From assembly GCF_002874965.1 (NCBI RefSeq), contig NZ_CP025624.1, forward strand, positions 682,001 through 746,000: a DNA stretch of 64,000 nucleotides, in the 5' to 3' direction. Under the pieces are notes generated by a model, which was given only the letters and a program-made list of their open reading frames with translations, was not told the origin of the DNA and ran no database searches. The position numbers and the translations under genes are program-made. Shown here piece by piece: positions 55,207 through 64,000 of this stretch (its first letter is position 1; each line of letters starts with the position of its first letter). Source of the stretch: Pseudomonas sp. NC02. GTDB taxonomy: Bacteria > Pseudomonadota > Gammaproteobacteria > Pseudomonadales > Pseudomonadaceae.

Positions 55207-55300
55207 AATGTGGGAGCGGGCTTGCTCGCGAAAGCGCTGGTTCAGTCAACTGATGTATTGACTGACACTCCGCATTCGCGAGCAAGCCCGCTCCCACATT
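55207..55300. repeat. REP pair (REPIN-like)
   Basis: AATGTGGGAGCGGGCTTGC and GCAAGCCCGCTCCCACATT are the outer arms. The inner arms (GCGAAAGCGCTGG and CTCCGCATTCGC) differ more than in other copies, so this one may be decaying. It lies between the RIO kinase and cueR. Confidence 0.9.
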
Positions 55301-55329
55301 AGGTTCCGTGCATGCCTGGTTAAACTTGC

Positions 55330-55731
55330 TCAGGTGCAACAACTGCCCGACGCCAACTCCTTGAGAATCGGGCAATCCGGCCGGTGATCGCCCTGGCAGT
55401 GTTCCACCAGGTCTTGCAACGTATCGCGCAATTGCCCCAGCTCGAGGATCTTCTGGTTCAGCTCATCGATATGCTGGCGGGCCAGCGCCTTGACGTCGGC
55501 ACTCGCGCGTCCCCGGTCCTGCCACAGCGTCAGCAACTTGCCGACCTCTTCCAGGGAAAACCCCAGGTCCCGCGAGCGCTTGATAAACGCCAGGGTGTGC
55601 AAGTCATCGGCGCCATAAATGCGGTAGCCGCTGTCGGTGCGATGGGCGGCTTTCAACAAGCCGATGGATTCGTAGTAACGAATCATCTTCGCGCTCAGGC
55701 CGCTTTGGCGTGCTGCTTGGCCGATGTTCAT
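55330..55731 (-). CDS. cueR: CueR copper-responsive MerR regulator
   Basis: The 133-residue MerR-family activator has the N-terminal helix-turn-helix ([20 protein letters not shown]), a long dimer helix, and the metal loop CQGDHRPDC, two cysteines spaced by seven residues as in CueR for Cu(I), Ag(I) and Au(I). A Cys-Cys pair also ends the protein (GSCCT). It is the second gene of copA-cueR, overlapping by 4 bp. Two matching operators lie upstream of copA and copZ. Confidence 0.95.
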   Translation of the reverse strand: MNIGQAARQSGLSAKMIRYYESIGLLKAAHRTDSGYRIYGADDLHTLAFIKRSRDLGFSLEEVGKLLTLWQDRGRASADVKALARQHIDELNQKILELGQLRDTLQDLVEHCQGDHRPDCPILKELASGSCCT

Positions 55732-57929
55732 GGACGCTCGTCCTCCAGGTCCTTGGGTTTCCAGGTTTTCAACAGCAGTGCGTTGCTCACCACGCTGACA
55801 CTGGACAGGGCCATGGCCGCGCCAGCCATCACCGGGTTGAGCAGGCCGAACGCCGCCAGCGGAATGCCGATCAAGTTATACACAAAGGCCCAGAACAGAT
55901 TCTGTCGAATTTTCGCATAGGTCTTGCGGCTTATTTCCAGGGCTGCCGGCACCAGCCGTGGATCGCCGCGCATCAGGGTAATACCTGCCGCGTGCATCGC
56001 CACGTCGGTACCGCCGCCCATGGCGATGCCGATGTCGGCCGCGGCCAGGGCCGGTGCGTCGTTGATGCCGTCGCCGACCATTGCCACCACGCCGGTCTTT
56101 TTCAGCTCGGCGACGGTAGCCGCCTTGTCCGCAGGCAACACCTCGGCGTGCACGTCATCGATGCCCAGGGCTTCGGCCACCACGCGGGCGCTGCCACGGT
56201 TATCGCCGGTCAGCAGGTGGCTGCTGATATGCCGAGCCTTGAGTGCTTGTATCGCCTGCAGGGCGCCCGGTTTAAGCGTGTCACCGAAGGCAAACAAACC
56301 CAGCACGCGGGGCTGCGGGCCTTGCTCGATCAGCCAGGACAAGGTGCGGCCTTCGGCCTCCCACGCACTGGCCGAGTCGGCGAGATCACCGGTGCTCAAG
56401 CCGGTTTCTTCCAGCAGGCGACGGTTGCCCAGCGCCAGTTGCCGGCCATCTAGGGTGCCTGCAATGCCACGCCCGGTAAGGGACTGGCTGGCGCTGACAT
56501 CCGCGACGTTCAAACCTTGTTCGGCACAGGCATCCAGCACCGCCTTGGCCAATGGGTGTTCACTGCCGCGCTGCAGCGCGCCGGCCTGTTGCAGGAGCGC
56601 CCCTTGATTGCCGTCAATGGCGGCCAGGTGCGCAATTTTTGGTGCGCCGGAGGTCAGGGTGCCGGTCTTGTCGAACACCACGGCGCTGACTTCATGGGCG
56701 CGCTCCAGGGCTTCGGCGTCCTTGATCAGGATGCCGTGGCGGGCGGCAACGCCGGTACCGGCCATGATGGCGGTAGGTGTGGCCAGGCCAAGGGCGCAAG
56801 GGCAGGCGATCACCAATACGGTCACCGCATTGATCAGCGCGACTTCCAGCGGTGCGCCATACAGCCACCAGCCGACCAGCGTGGCCAAGGCCAGCACCAG
56901 CACCACCGGCACGAACACCTGGCTGACTTTATCCACCAGTTTCTGGATCGGTGCCTTGGCGGCCTGGGCGTCCTCCACCAGGCGGATGATCCGCGCCAGC
57001 ACGCTTTCCGCGCCGAGGGCCAGGGTACGCACCAGCAGCCGGCCTTCGCCATTGATGGCGCCGCCGGTGACTGCGTCGCCAGGCTGCTTCGGCACCGGCA
57101 GGCTTTCACCGCTGATCAAGGCTTCGTCGGCGTGGCTTTGGCCTTCGACCACTTCGCCGTCCACCGGGAAGCGTTCGCCGGGTTTGACCAGCACCAGGTC
57201 ATTCAGCTTGAGGGCGGTGATGGCGACGTCCTGCTCGCGGCCGTCGATTACTTGAATCGCCCGCTCGGGGCGCAAGGCTTCCAGAGCGCGGATGGCACTG
57301 GCGGTCTGGCGCTTGGCGCGGCTTTCCAAATATTTGCCCAGCAGCACCAGGGCGATCACCACCGCCGAGGCTTCGAAATACAGGTGGGGCATTGTGCCGG
57401 CGGACGCCGTGAGCCATTCATAGATACTCAGGCCGTAACCGGCGCTGGTGCCAATGGCGACCAGCAGGTCCATATTGCCCGCTCCGGCGCGCACGGCTTT
57501 CCAGGCCGCGATATAGAAGCGCGCACCGAAGATGAATTGCACCGGGGTGGCCAGGGCAAATTGTACCCAGGCCGGGAGCATCCAGTGCAGCCCGAACGGT
57601 TGCACCAGCATCGGCAGCACCAACGGCGCGGCGAGCAGAATTGCCAGCAGCAGCGACCAGCGTTCATGGCTCAGGCGTTGTTCCTGGCTGGCCTGGGTGG
57701 CGGTTTCGCTTTGGGGCAGGGTGGCGGTGTAGCCGGCCTTGTCGACGGCGGCGATCAGGACGCCGGGGTCCATCTGGCCGAGCACTTCAATGTGGGCGCG
57801 TTCGTTGGCCAGGTTGACGCTGACACTTTGCACCCCGGGCACTTTGCCCAGTGCCCGTTCAACCCGCCCGGCGCAGCTGGCGCAGGTCATGCCGCTGATC
57901 GGCAGGTCGAAGGTGGTGGATCCGTTCAT
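55728..57929 (-). CDS. copA: copper-exporting P1B-type ATPase
   Basis: The 733-residue pump starts at ATG 57929 with GGAG upstream. It has one N-terminal metal-binding domain ([15 protein letters not shown]), about eight membrane spans, the membrane CPC motif ([19 protein letters not shown]), the phosphorylation site DKTGTLTSG, the SEHPLAKAV histidine-proline motif and the hinge [18 protein letters not shown]. It exports Cu(I) from the cytoplasm. The promoter has a CueR box. Confidence 0.97.
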   Translation of the reverse strand: MNGSTTFDLPISGMTCASCAGRVERALGKVPGVQSVSVNLANERAHIEVLGQMDPGVLIAAVDKAGYTATLPQSETATQASQEQRLSHERWSLLLAILLAAPLVLPMLVQPFGLHWMLPAWVQFALATPVQFIFGARFYIAAWKAVRAGAGNMDLLVAIGTSAGYGLSIYEWLTASAGTMPHLYFEASAVVIALVLLGKYLESRAKRQTASAIRALEALRPERAIQVIDGREQDVAITALKLNDLVLVKPGERFPVDGEVVEGQSHADEALISGESLPVPKQPGDAVTGGAINGEGRLLVRTLALGAESVLARIIRLVEDAQAAKAPIQKLVDKVSQVFVPVVLVLALATLVGWWLYGAPLEVALINAVTVLVIACPCALGLATPTAIMAGTGVAARHGILIKDAEALERAHEVSAVVFDKTGTLTSGAPKIAHLAAIDGNQGALLQQAGALQRGSEHPLAKAVLDACAEQGLNVADVSASQSLTGRGIAGTLDGRQLALGNRRLLEETGLSTGDLADSASAWEAEGRTLSWLIEQGPQPRVLGLFAFGDTLKPGALQAIQALKARHISSHLLTGDNRGSARVVAEALGIDDVHAEVLPADKAATVAELKKTGVVAMVGDGINDAPALAAADIGIAMGGGTDVAMHAAGITLMRGDPRLVPAALEISRKTYAKIRQNLFWAFVYNLIGIPLAAFGLLNPVMAGAAMALSSVSVVSNALLLKTWKPKDLEDERP

Positions 57930-57965
57930 GGGCAGTACTCCAGGAGAGATTGCCCCTAGGATCAA

Positions 57966-57990
57966 CCTTGACCTGTGGGGAAGGTCAAGG
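57966..57990 (-). promoter_or_regulatory. CueR operator of copA-cueR
   Basis: CCTTGACC (57966-57973) and GGTCAAGG (57983-57990) are perfect inverse arms 9 bp apart, 37 bp upstream of copA. On the minus strand TTGACC is the -35, and the spacer to GATCCT is 19 bp, the long spacing typical of MerR-family promoters. Confidence 0.88.
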
Positions 57991-58005
57991 CGTTAGATCA
58001 ATGTT

Positions 58006-58386
58006 TCAGTATTCCAGTGCGGCCGGCTTCAGGTACATGCCGTCCGGACCTTGCGCGATACGCAGCTTGCGCACGTCACCCGCCTTCAACGTGATGTTTT
58101 GCGCCGGTGGTGCGAGCATGCCCGGCAAGCAGCCCTGGGACTGGCCCGGCAACAATTTCAGGCGCAACGACACGTTTCCGGCCGGCAAGTTGAACGAGGT
58201 GGCTTGCTCCTGGAACAGCCGCCCGGCCAACTGGTCCTGGATGTACAAGCCAATCTCGCAGTTGGTCGGCACTTCCAGGCGCTCCCGGGAAATGATCAGC
58301 ACCGCATAATCTTCATCTGCGCTGGCCGGTGGCACAGCAGCAAAAAAGCCCATCAGGCTGACAAGGCCAAAAAATGACCAGCGCAT
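58006..58386 (-). CDS. uncharacterised periplasmic protein in the copper cluster
   Basis: The 126-residue protein starts at ATG 58386 with GGAG eight bases upstream. It has a signal peptide (LVSLMGFFAAVPPASA) and a small, probably beta-rich mature domain (VLIISRERLEVPTNCEIGLY, LPAGNVSLRLKLLPGQ, GCLPGM) with two cysteines that could form a disulfide or bind metal. I do not recognise a family. It lies upstream of copA on the same strand, but the CueR box falls after it, so it is probably a separate unit. Confidence 0.8.
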   Translation of the reverse strand: MRWSFFGLVSLMGFFAAVPPASADEDYAVLIISRERLEVPTNCEIGLYIQDQLAGRLFQEQATSFNLPAGNVSLRLKLLPGQSQGCLPGMLAPPAQNITLKAGDVRKLRIAQGPDGMYLKPAALEY

Positions 58387-58473
58387 GGCGAATTCTCCGA
58401 GGTTCACATCGTGGATAAGTGCAGCTTGGCCGAGGGCGCGAATGAATGCCAGCCCGGCCGATGTTTTCAGAAC

Positions 58474-58500
58474 TTGACCTTGCCATCGTGGCAAGGTCAA
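58474..58500 (+). promoter_or_regulatory. CueR operator of copZ
   Basis: TTGACCTTGCC and GGCAAGGTCAA are perfect 11-bp inverse arms with a 5-bp centre, 33 bp upstream of copZ. TTGACC is the -35, and a 19-bp spacer leads to AACACT. Confidence 0.9.
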
Positions 58501-58533
58501 CACTGCGGGCAACCTCATTAAAGGAGTCATGTC

Positions 58534-58734
58534 ATGCAAGTATTCAGCGTTGAAGGAATGACCTGCGGCCACTGTGTCCGCTCGGTAACCCAGGCGGTGC
58601 AGGATAAGGACCCGGCGGCCAGCGTGCGCGTCGACCTCGCGACAAAGGAAGTCGGCGTGGAAAGCAGCCTGCTGTCGCCGGCAGAGGTGATCAACCTGAT
58701 CAGTGAAGAAGGCTACAGCGCCAAGCTCGCCTGA
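58534..58734 (+). CDS. copZ: CopZ-like copper chaperone
   Basis: The 66-residue HMA-domain protein has the metal site GMTCGHCVRSVTQA. AAAGGAG precedes ATG 58534. It carries Cu(I) in the cytoplasm and can hand it to CopA or CueR. A CueR operator lies directly upstream. Confidence 0.93.
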   Translation: MQVFSVEGMTCGHCVRSVTQAVQDKDPAASVRVDLATKEVGVESSLLSPAEVINLISEEGYSAKLA

Positions 58735-58821
58735 CTTTTTGAATAGTTAGCGAGCTAACTTAATGTTCAAGGCACCCGAGCCCGGCTAGACTGTTGGGCT
58801 GCCGACTCACCTGGGTGCCTG

Positions 58822-60015
58822 ATGAACCTTCGTATAATCCTGATCTTGGGGGCCTTGAGCGCGTTCGCGCCGCTGGCCATCGACTTCTACCTGCCGGGTT
58901 TCCCGGCCATGGCCGTGGCATTCGGCACCGACGAAAAACATATTCAGCTGACCTTGGCCGTGTACTTCACGGGCCTGGCGATCGGCCAGTTGATCTATGG
59001 ACCGCTGGCAGACCGTTTTGGCCGGCGCGGGCCGCTGCTCAGCGGCGTCACCCTGTTTACCCTGGCGTCCTTCGCCTGTGCGTACGCGCCGTCCCTGGAA
59101 TGGCTGATCGGCGCGCGTTTCGTCCAGGCCCTGGGCGGCTGCGCGGGCATGGTGATCTCGCGGGCGGTGGTCAGCGATAAATGCGACGCGGTGGGCTCGG
59201 CCAAGGTGTTTTCCCAACTGATGCTGGTCACCGGGCTGGCGCCGATCCTCGCGCCGCTGGCGGGCGGGGTGATGGTTGGCGTCTGGGGCTGGCAGTCGAT
59301 CTTCCTGGCGCTGACGGTGTTCAGTGTGATGGCGGCCATTGCGGTAGCAGTCGGGCTGCCGGAAAGCTTCCCGGCCCATCAACCGCGCCAGCCGCTGTCA
59401 GGCGCACTGCGCCAGTACGGCCGGTTGCTGTCGGACCGGGTGTACCTGGGCTATGCCTTGACCGGCGGCATCTCGATTGCCGGTATGTTTGCCTACATCG
59501 CGGGCTCGCCCTTCGTCTTTATCAAGCTCTATGGCGTGCCCGCCGAACACTATGGCTGGGTATTCGGCTCGAATGCCGCGGGCTTTATCCTGGTGGCACA
59601 GGTCAATGCGCGTTTGCTCGCGTCGCGTGGCCCGGCATTTTTGCTGTCGCGCACGGTGTGGGTTTACTTGGCGGCGGGTCTGTCGTTGCTGGCAATTACT
59701 GCGCTGCGCACGGACGCTTTGTGGCCACTGCTGGTACCGCTGTTTATCTGCATCGCCAGCCTGGGCTGCATTTTGCCCAATACCTCGGCCTGCGCCATGA
59801 GCGGGCAGGGCGCTCGGGCGGGCAGCGCGTCGGCGTTGCTCGGTTGCATTCAGTTTGGTGTGGCCGCAGGCGCAGCGTCGTTGGTCGGCGTGCTGCACGA
59901 CGGCACGGCGATGCCGATGGCAATGGTCATCAGCTTGTGTGGCGTATTGGCCGTAACGTTCGCGATGCTGACCCGGCGCCTGCAGCGCCAACGGGCACTG
60001 CAAGCGGCGGACTGA
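58822..60015 (+). CDS. Bcr/CflA-type multidrug exporter (MFS)
   Basis: The 397-residue protein has twelve predicted spans. APLAIDFYLPGFPAMAVAF in span 1, the motif-A loop IYGPLADRFGRRGPL and RFVQALGGCAGMVISRAVV are typical of Bcr/CflA drug:proton antiporters. The substrate here is unknown. It is 87 bp downstream of copZ but has no CueR site of its own. Confidence 0.92.
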   Translation: MNLRIILILGALSAFAPLAIDFYLPGFPAMAVAFGTDEKHIQLTLAVYFTGLAIGQLIYGPLADRFGRRGPLLSGVTLFTLASFACAYAPSLEWLIGARFVQALGGCAGMVISRAVVSDKCDAVGSAKVFSQLMLVTGLAPILAPLAGGVMVGVWGWQSIFLALTVFSVMAAIAVAVGLPESFPAHQPRQPLSGALRQYGRLLSDRVYLGYALTGGISIAGMFAYIAGSPFVFIKLYGVPAEHYGWVFGSNAAGFILVAQVNARLLASRGPAFLLSRTVWVYLAAGLSLLAITALRTDALWPLLVPLFICIASLGCILPNTSACAMSGQGARAGSASALLGCIQFGVAAGAASLVGVLHDGTAMPMAMVISLCGVLAVTFAMLTRRLQRQRALQAAD

Positions 60016-60021
60016 TCAGGA

Positions 60022-60201
60022 TCAGCCAGCAGAACGCTGCTGGCTTTCGGGGAATCGGTGAGGCGCCTGGATACGGGTTTGCAGGGTGTCGGCAAACGCG
60101 CGGGCCTCGGCCTCACTGCGGAAGGTAAAGGCGTTCTGGTCGAGACGGACCTGCCATTTGTTGCCTTCGGATCTTGCTAGCGCTTTTATCAGGATCTTCA
60201 T
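60022..60201 (-). CDS. small conserved-looking hypothetical protein
   Basis: The 59-residue product starts at ATG 60201 (MKILIKALARSEGNKWQVRL). A beta hairpin and a helix (AFTFRSEAEARAFADTLQTR) are predicted; it resembles small soluble proteins common in Pseudomonas. The open frame to 60306 adds 35 residues with no ribosome-binding site. Convergent with the exporter gene. Confidence 0.68.
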   Translation of the reverse strand: MKILIKALARSEGNKWQVRLDQNAFTFRSEAEARAFADTLQTRIQAPHRFPESQQRSAG

Positions 60202-60346
60202 TGCTGACTTCCTCACGTAAATTGCGTGGCAAAGGCGGCCAATATAAACCCGAATACGCTCACAAATATGACAAGGATCAAGTCTCTGACTAGCGGTGTC
60301 GTCCATTACTCACATGAATAACAGACGACACTGACAGAACCTTTCG

Positions 60347-61360
60347 TTAGAACCCTTCCAGCACGATCTTGCCCTTGGCCTTGCCGCTTTCCAGCAGTTC
60401 GTGGGCGCGGCGCAGGTTGGCCGCGTTGATCACGCCAAAGTGCTCGCCCACGGTGGTTTTCAGAGTACCGGCGTCGATCAGTTCGGCGACGCGATTGAGC
60501 AGGTTGTGCTGCTCGATCATGTCGCTGGTCTCGAACATCGAACGGGTGTACATGAACTCCCAATGCAGCGACAGGCTCTTGCGCTTGAGCTTGCTTACGT
60601 CCAATGCCTTGGGATCGTCGATCAGCGCCAGTTTGCCCTGGGGAATCAGCGCTTCCACCAGTTGGTCCAGGTGCTGGTCGGTCTGGGTCAGGCTGGCGAC
60701 GTAGTTCACCTGCGGATGGCCGGCGTTTTTCAGCTCTTCGCTCAACGGTTTGCTGTGGTCGATCACCAGGTCGGCGCCCAGGTCCTTGGCCCATGCCTGG
60801 GTTTCAGGACGGGAGGCGGTGCCGATGACTTTCAGGCCGGTGAGCTGTTTCGCCAGCTGGGTCAGGATCGATCCCACACCACCCGAAGCACCGACAATCA
60901 GCAGGCTCTGGCCTTCATCGGCCTTGCCTTCACGCACTTGCAGGCGTTCGAAGAGCAATTCCCAGGCGGTGATGGCGGTCAGCGGCAGTGCAGCAGCGTC
61001 GGCAAAACCCAGGGTTTTCGGCATATGGCCGACGATGCGCTCATCGACAGTGTGCAGTTCGCTGTTGCCGCCGGGGCGTACCAGGGAGCCGGCGTAGAAC
61101 ACCTTGTCGCCGACCTTGAACAGGCTGACTTCGCTGCCCACGGCCTTGACCACACCGGCCACGTCCCAGCCCAGCACTTTGGCCGCGCCGTTTTCCGGGG
61201 CGACGTTCTGGCGCACCTTGGTGTCCACCGGGTTCACCGAGATGGCTTTGACTTCCACCAGCAGGTCGCGGGGGCCGGCGACCGGTTCGGGCAGTTCGAT
61301 GTCTTGCAGGGATTTTGGATCGTTGATCGGCAGTGCGGCGTAGTAGGCGATGGCTTTCAT
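60347..61360 (-). CDS. zinc-type alcohol dehydrogenase / quinone oxidoreductase
   Basis: The 337-residue MDR protein starts at ATG 61360 (MKAIAYYAALP). It has VKAISVNPVDTKVRQ, GWDVAGVVKAVG, and the NADPH loop LIVGASGGVGSILTQLAKQL; the structural-zinc cysteines are absent, so it belongs to the quinone-oxidoreductase branch. It is followed on the strand by no other gene; the monooxygenase gene lies 27 bp upstream, so the two likely form an operon. Confidence 0.9.
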   Translation of the reverse strand: MKAIAYYAALPINDPKSLQDIELPEPVAGPRDLLVEVKAISVNPVDTKVRQNVAPENGAAKVLGWDVAGVVKAVGSEVSLFKVGDKVFYAGSLVRPGGNSELHTVDERIVGHMPKTLGFADAAALPLTAITAWELLFERLQVREGKADEGQSLLIVGASGGVGSILTQLAKQLTGLKVIGTASRPETQAWAKDLGADLVIDHSKPLSEELKNAGHPQVNYVASLTQTDQHLDQLVEALIPQGKLALIDDPKALDVSKLKRKSLSLHWEFMYTRSMFETSDMIEQHNLLNRVAELIDAGTLKTTVGEHFGVINAANLRRAHELLESGKAKGKIVLEGF

Positions 61361-61387
61361 GATGGTTTCCAAAAAGGGGGCGGTTGA

Positions 61388-61681
61388 TCAGGCAATAAAC
61401 TTCAGGCGCTTGAGTTCGAAATGCTCAAGCACGTCGGCAGCCTTGGTGCGGAAATTCTGGATATGCGCGCTCTGGTCGTGGTCGGCCAGCGCGGCGTCGT
61501 CACTCCAGCGTTCGAGCATGTAGAAGGTCTCGGGGTGTTGCAGGTCCTGGTGCAGGTCGTACTGCTGGCAGCCGGCTTCGATGCGGGTCGGTTCCAGCAG
61601 CTCGCGCAGCAGGGTTTCCAGGGTGGCCTGTTGGCCGGGTTTGGCGATCAGCGTGGCGATGACGTTAAAGGCAGCAGACAT
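61388..61681 (-). CDS. antibiotic biosynthesis monooxygenase (ABM) domain protein
   Basis: The 97-residue ferredoxin-like domain starts at ATG 61681 (MSAAFNVIATLIAKPGQQAT). PTRIEAGCQQYDLHQDLQHP and FYMLERWSDDAALADHDQS match the YgiN/ABM group, which often works on quinols or in stress response. It is upstream of the quinone oxidoreductase and divergent from the LysR gene. Confidence 0.9.
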   Translation of the reverse strand: MSAAFNVIATLIAKPGQQATLETLLRELLEPTRIEAGCQQYDLHQDLQHPETFYMLERWSDDAALADHDQSAHIQNFRTKAADVLEHFELKRLKFIA

Positions 61682-61798
61682 ATTCGACTCCAGACACGTG
61701 ATGAACGGGATGGACAGATGATTGGCTATTTCTCTGGAAGACAAAACCCGCTAAAAGAGCAGTCTCTTTCAATGCTTTTTTGATAATGGGCGGTCGGC

Positions 61799-62728
61799 GT
61801 GCTGCGTTTTGATGACTTGCAGTTGTTTGTGCGTGCGGCAGACCTGGGCAGCCTTTCGGCGGCAGCACGGGTGATGGACATGTCGGCGGCGGTGGCCAGC
61901 GCGGCGTTGAAGCGCATCGAGCAGCAGTTGGGCGCACGGTTGTTGGCGCGTTCCACCCGCAGCCTGCGCCTGACGGCCGAGGGCGAAGGCTTCCTGGAAT
62001 ACGCCCGGGCCGCCTTGAGCAGCCTGGATGAAGGCCGACGATTGTTGGCCAGCGGCCAGGATCAGGTCAGCGGGGTGCTTCAACTCTCGGCGCCGTCGGA
62101 CTTTGGCCGTAACCAGTTGTTGCCCTGGCTCGATGAGTTCCAGCGCGAATACCCCGACCTGAGCGTACGCCTGTTGTTGGGCGACCGGATTGCCGACCTG
62201 TTCCGCCAGCCGGTGGATATCGCCCTGCGCTACGGCGAACCCGAAGACTCCAGCCTGATCGCGTTGCCCATCGCCCCGGACAACTGCCGCGTGCTCTGCG
62301 CTGCTCCCAGCTATCTGGCGCGGCACGGCGAGCCGCGCCACCTGGAGCAACTGACCCAGCACAATTGCCTGCTGTACATGCTCGGCAGCCGAGTGCATGA
62401 CCATTGGGGGTTTAACGATGGCAAGCGTGATGTCGGCCTGACGGTGACCGGTGACCGCTTCAGTGATGATGCCGATGTGGTGCGACGCTGGGCGGTGGCG
62501 GGGGTGGGTATCGCCTACAAGTCCTGGCTGGATGTCAGCTCGGATGTGCTGGCGGGGCGCCTGCGGCTGATCCTGCCGGAGCTGCGGGGCGAACGTACGC
62601 CGCTCAATCTGTTGTGTGCCCATCGCGCGCAACTGAGCAAGCCGATCAATCTTCTGCGGGAAATGCTCGTTGCCCGTTGTGCGACATTGACTGCGCAATT
62701 GCCGGAGCGATCAGCCTCTACACCATAA
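61799..62728 (+). CDS. LysR-family transcriptional regulator
   Basis: The 309-residue protein starts at GTG 61799. The helix-turn-helix is DLQLFVRAADLGSLSAAARV-MDMSAAVASAALKRIEQQLG, and a type 2 periplasmic-binding-like effector domain follows (about 90-295). It is divergent from the ABM/oxidoreductase pair with 117 bp between the starts, so it probably controls them. The inducer is unknown. Confidence 0.92.
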   Translation: MLRFDDLQLFVRAADLGSLSAAARVMDMSAAVASAALKRIEQQLGARLLARSTRSLRLTAEGEGFLEYARAALSSLDEGRRLLASGQDQVSGVLQLSAPSDFGRNQLLPWLDEFQREYPDLSVRLLLGDRIADLFRQPVDIALRYGEPEDSSLIALPIAPDNCRVLCAAPSYLARHGEPRHLEQLTQHNCLLYMLGSRVHDHWGFNDGKRDVGLTVTGDRFSDDADVVRRWAVAGVGIAYKSWLDVSSDVLAGRLRLILPELRGERTPLNLLCAHRAQLSKPINLLREMLVARCATLTAQLPERSASTP

Positions 62729-62866
62729 CCCCGGGGATATCGGGAAATTTCCTTCAGCTTCTGTCCTTGGTTGCGCTGTAAGACGGCACGGAACCCGGCG
62801 TTTTCACGCTTATACTTTTCCGCCAGACGCAGCAGACAAATGATTCAACAGGGAGTGAATGAGCAC

Positions 62867-64000
<1,134 letters not shown>

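Noticed and set aside
55207..55300. Possible insertion sequence or mobile gene remnants around the REP pairs
   Set aside because: No transposase fragments or target-site duplications are visible; the elements are about 90-115 bp and noncoding.

Overview
The window is a GC-rich, gene-dense stretch of a Pseudomonas chromosome, most likely from the P. fluorescens group. The gene order retS-purD-purH-fis-dusB-(zinc-ribbon gene)-prmA-accC-accB-aroQ-ctpL-gcbA, the pprA/tadF/fppA/pprB/tad/rcp/flp block, and copA-cueR near a RIO kinase all match arrangements known from Pseudomonas. Eight copies of a GTGGGAGCGGGCTTGCTCGCGA-type REP pair are scattered between genes. I see no tRNA, rRNA, insertion sequence, prophage or CRISPR array.

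Layout. 1-2.7 kb: end of a cobalamin operon (cobH-cobI-cobJ, the last a CbiG-CobJ fusion). 2.9-4.3 kb: an unrecognised protein and a MarC-type membrane protein. 4.5-16.9 kb: core genes on the minus strand, comprising the hybrid sensor RetS, purine synthesis (purD, purH), fis/dusB, a DUF3426 protein, prmA, accC/accB and aroQ. 17.1-23.4 kb: a CtpL-like chemoreceptor and a GcbA-like diguanylate cyclase, then on the plus strand DUF2333, NUDIX and SUI1 genes. 23.5-31.4 kb: speA, an esterase-like lipoprotein, a MATE exporter, a DUF3077/DUF6124-like gene with a structured leader, a MazG-like/cmoM pair and two DUF4136 lipoproteins.

31.5-46.6 kb is a complete Tad (Flp type IVb pilus) locus with its PprA/PprB two-component system. 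The prepilin gene flp and a receiver-only protein are transcribed divergently from an eight-gene operon (rcpC-rcpA-tadZ-tadA-tadB-tadC-tadD-DUF3613). The prepilin peptidase fppA, the minor pilin tadF and tadG stand apart. Immediately next to it (46.7-50.2 kb) are a TpsB/FhaC-type outer-membrane transporter with no recognisable TpsA partner and a large Gly/Val/Thr-rich lipoprotein with a long GGGT repeat tract. Upstream of the lipoprotein are inverted-repeat sites resembling one upstream of flp at a similar distance. This pilus, transporter and repeat-lipoprotein neighbourhood is the most interesting part of the window.

50.5-55.2 kb: a MaoC hydratase, a FabG-type reductase and a divergent thiolase, together a plausible fatty-acyl module, then a RIO kinase. 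55.3-58.7 kb: a copper-export unit (copA-cueR, copZ) with two clear CueR-type operators and an uncharacterised periplasmic protein. 58.8-64 kb: a Bcr/CflA exporter, a small protein, an oxidoreductase/monooxygenase pair opposite a LysR regulator, an ArsR-type regulator, and the 3' part of an adenosine/adenine deaminase gene cut by the window edge.

Surface attachment is a recurring theme (RetS, the c-di-GMP enzyme GcbA, PprAB, the Flp pilus, TpsB), so much of the window may concern the switch between motile and sessile growth. That last point is inference from family knowledge.
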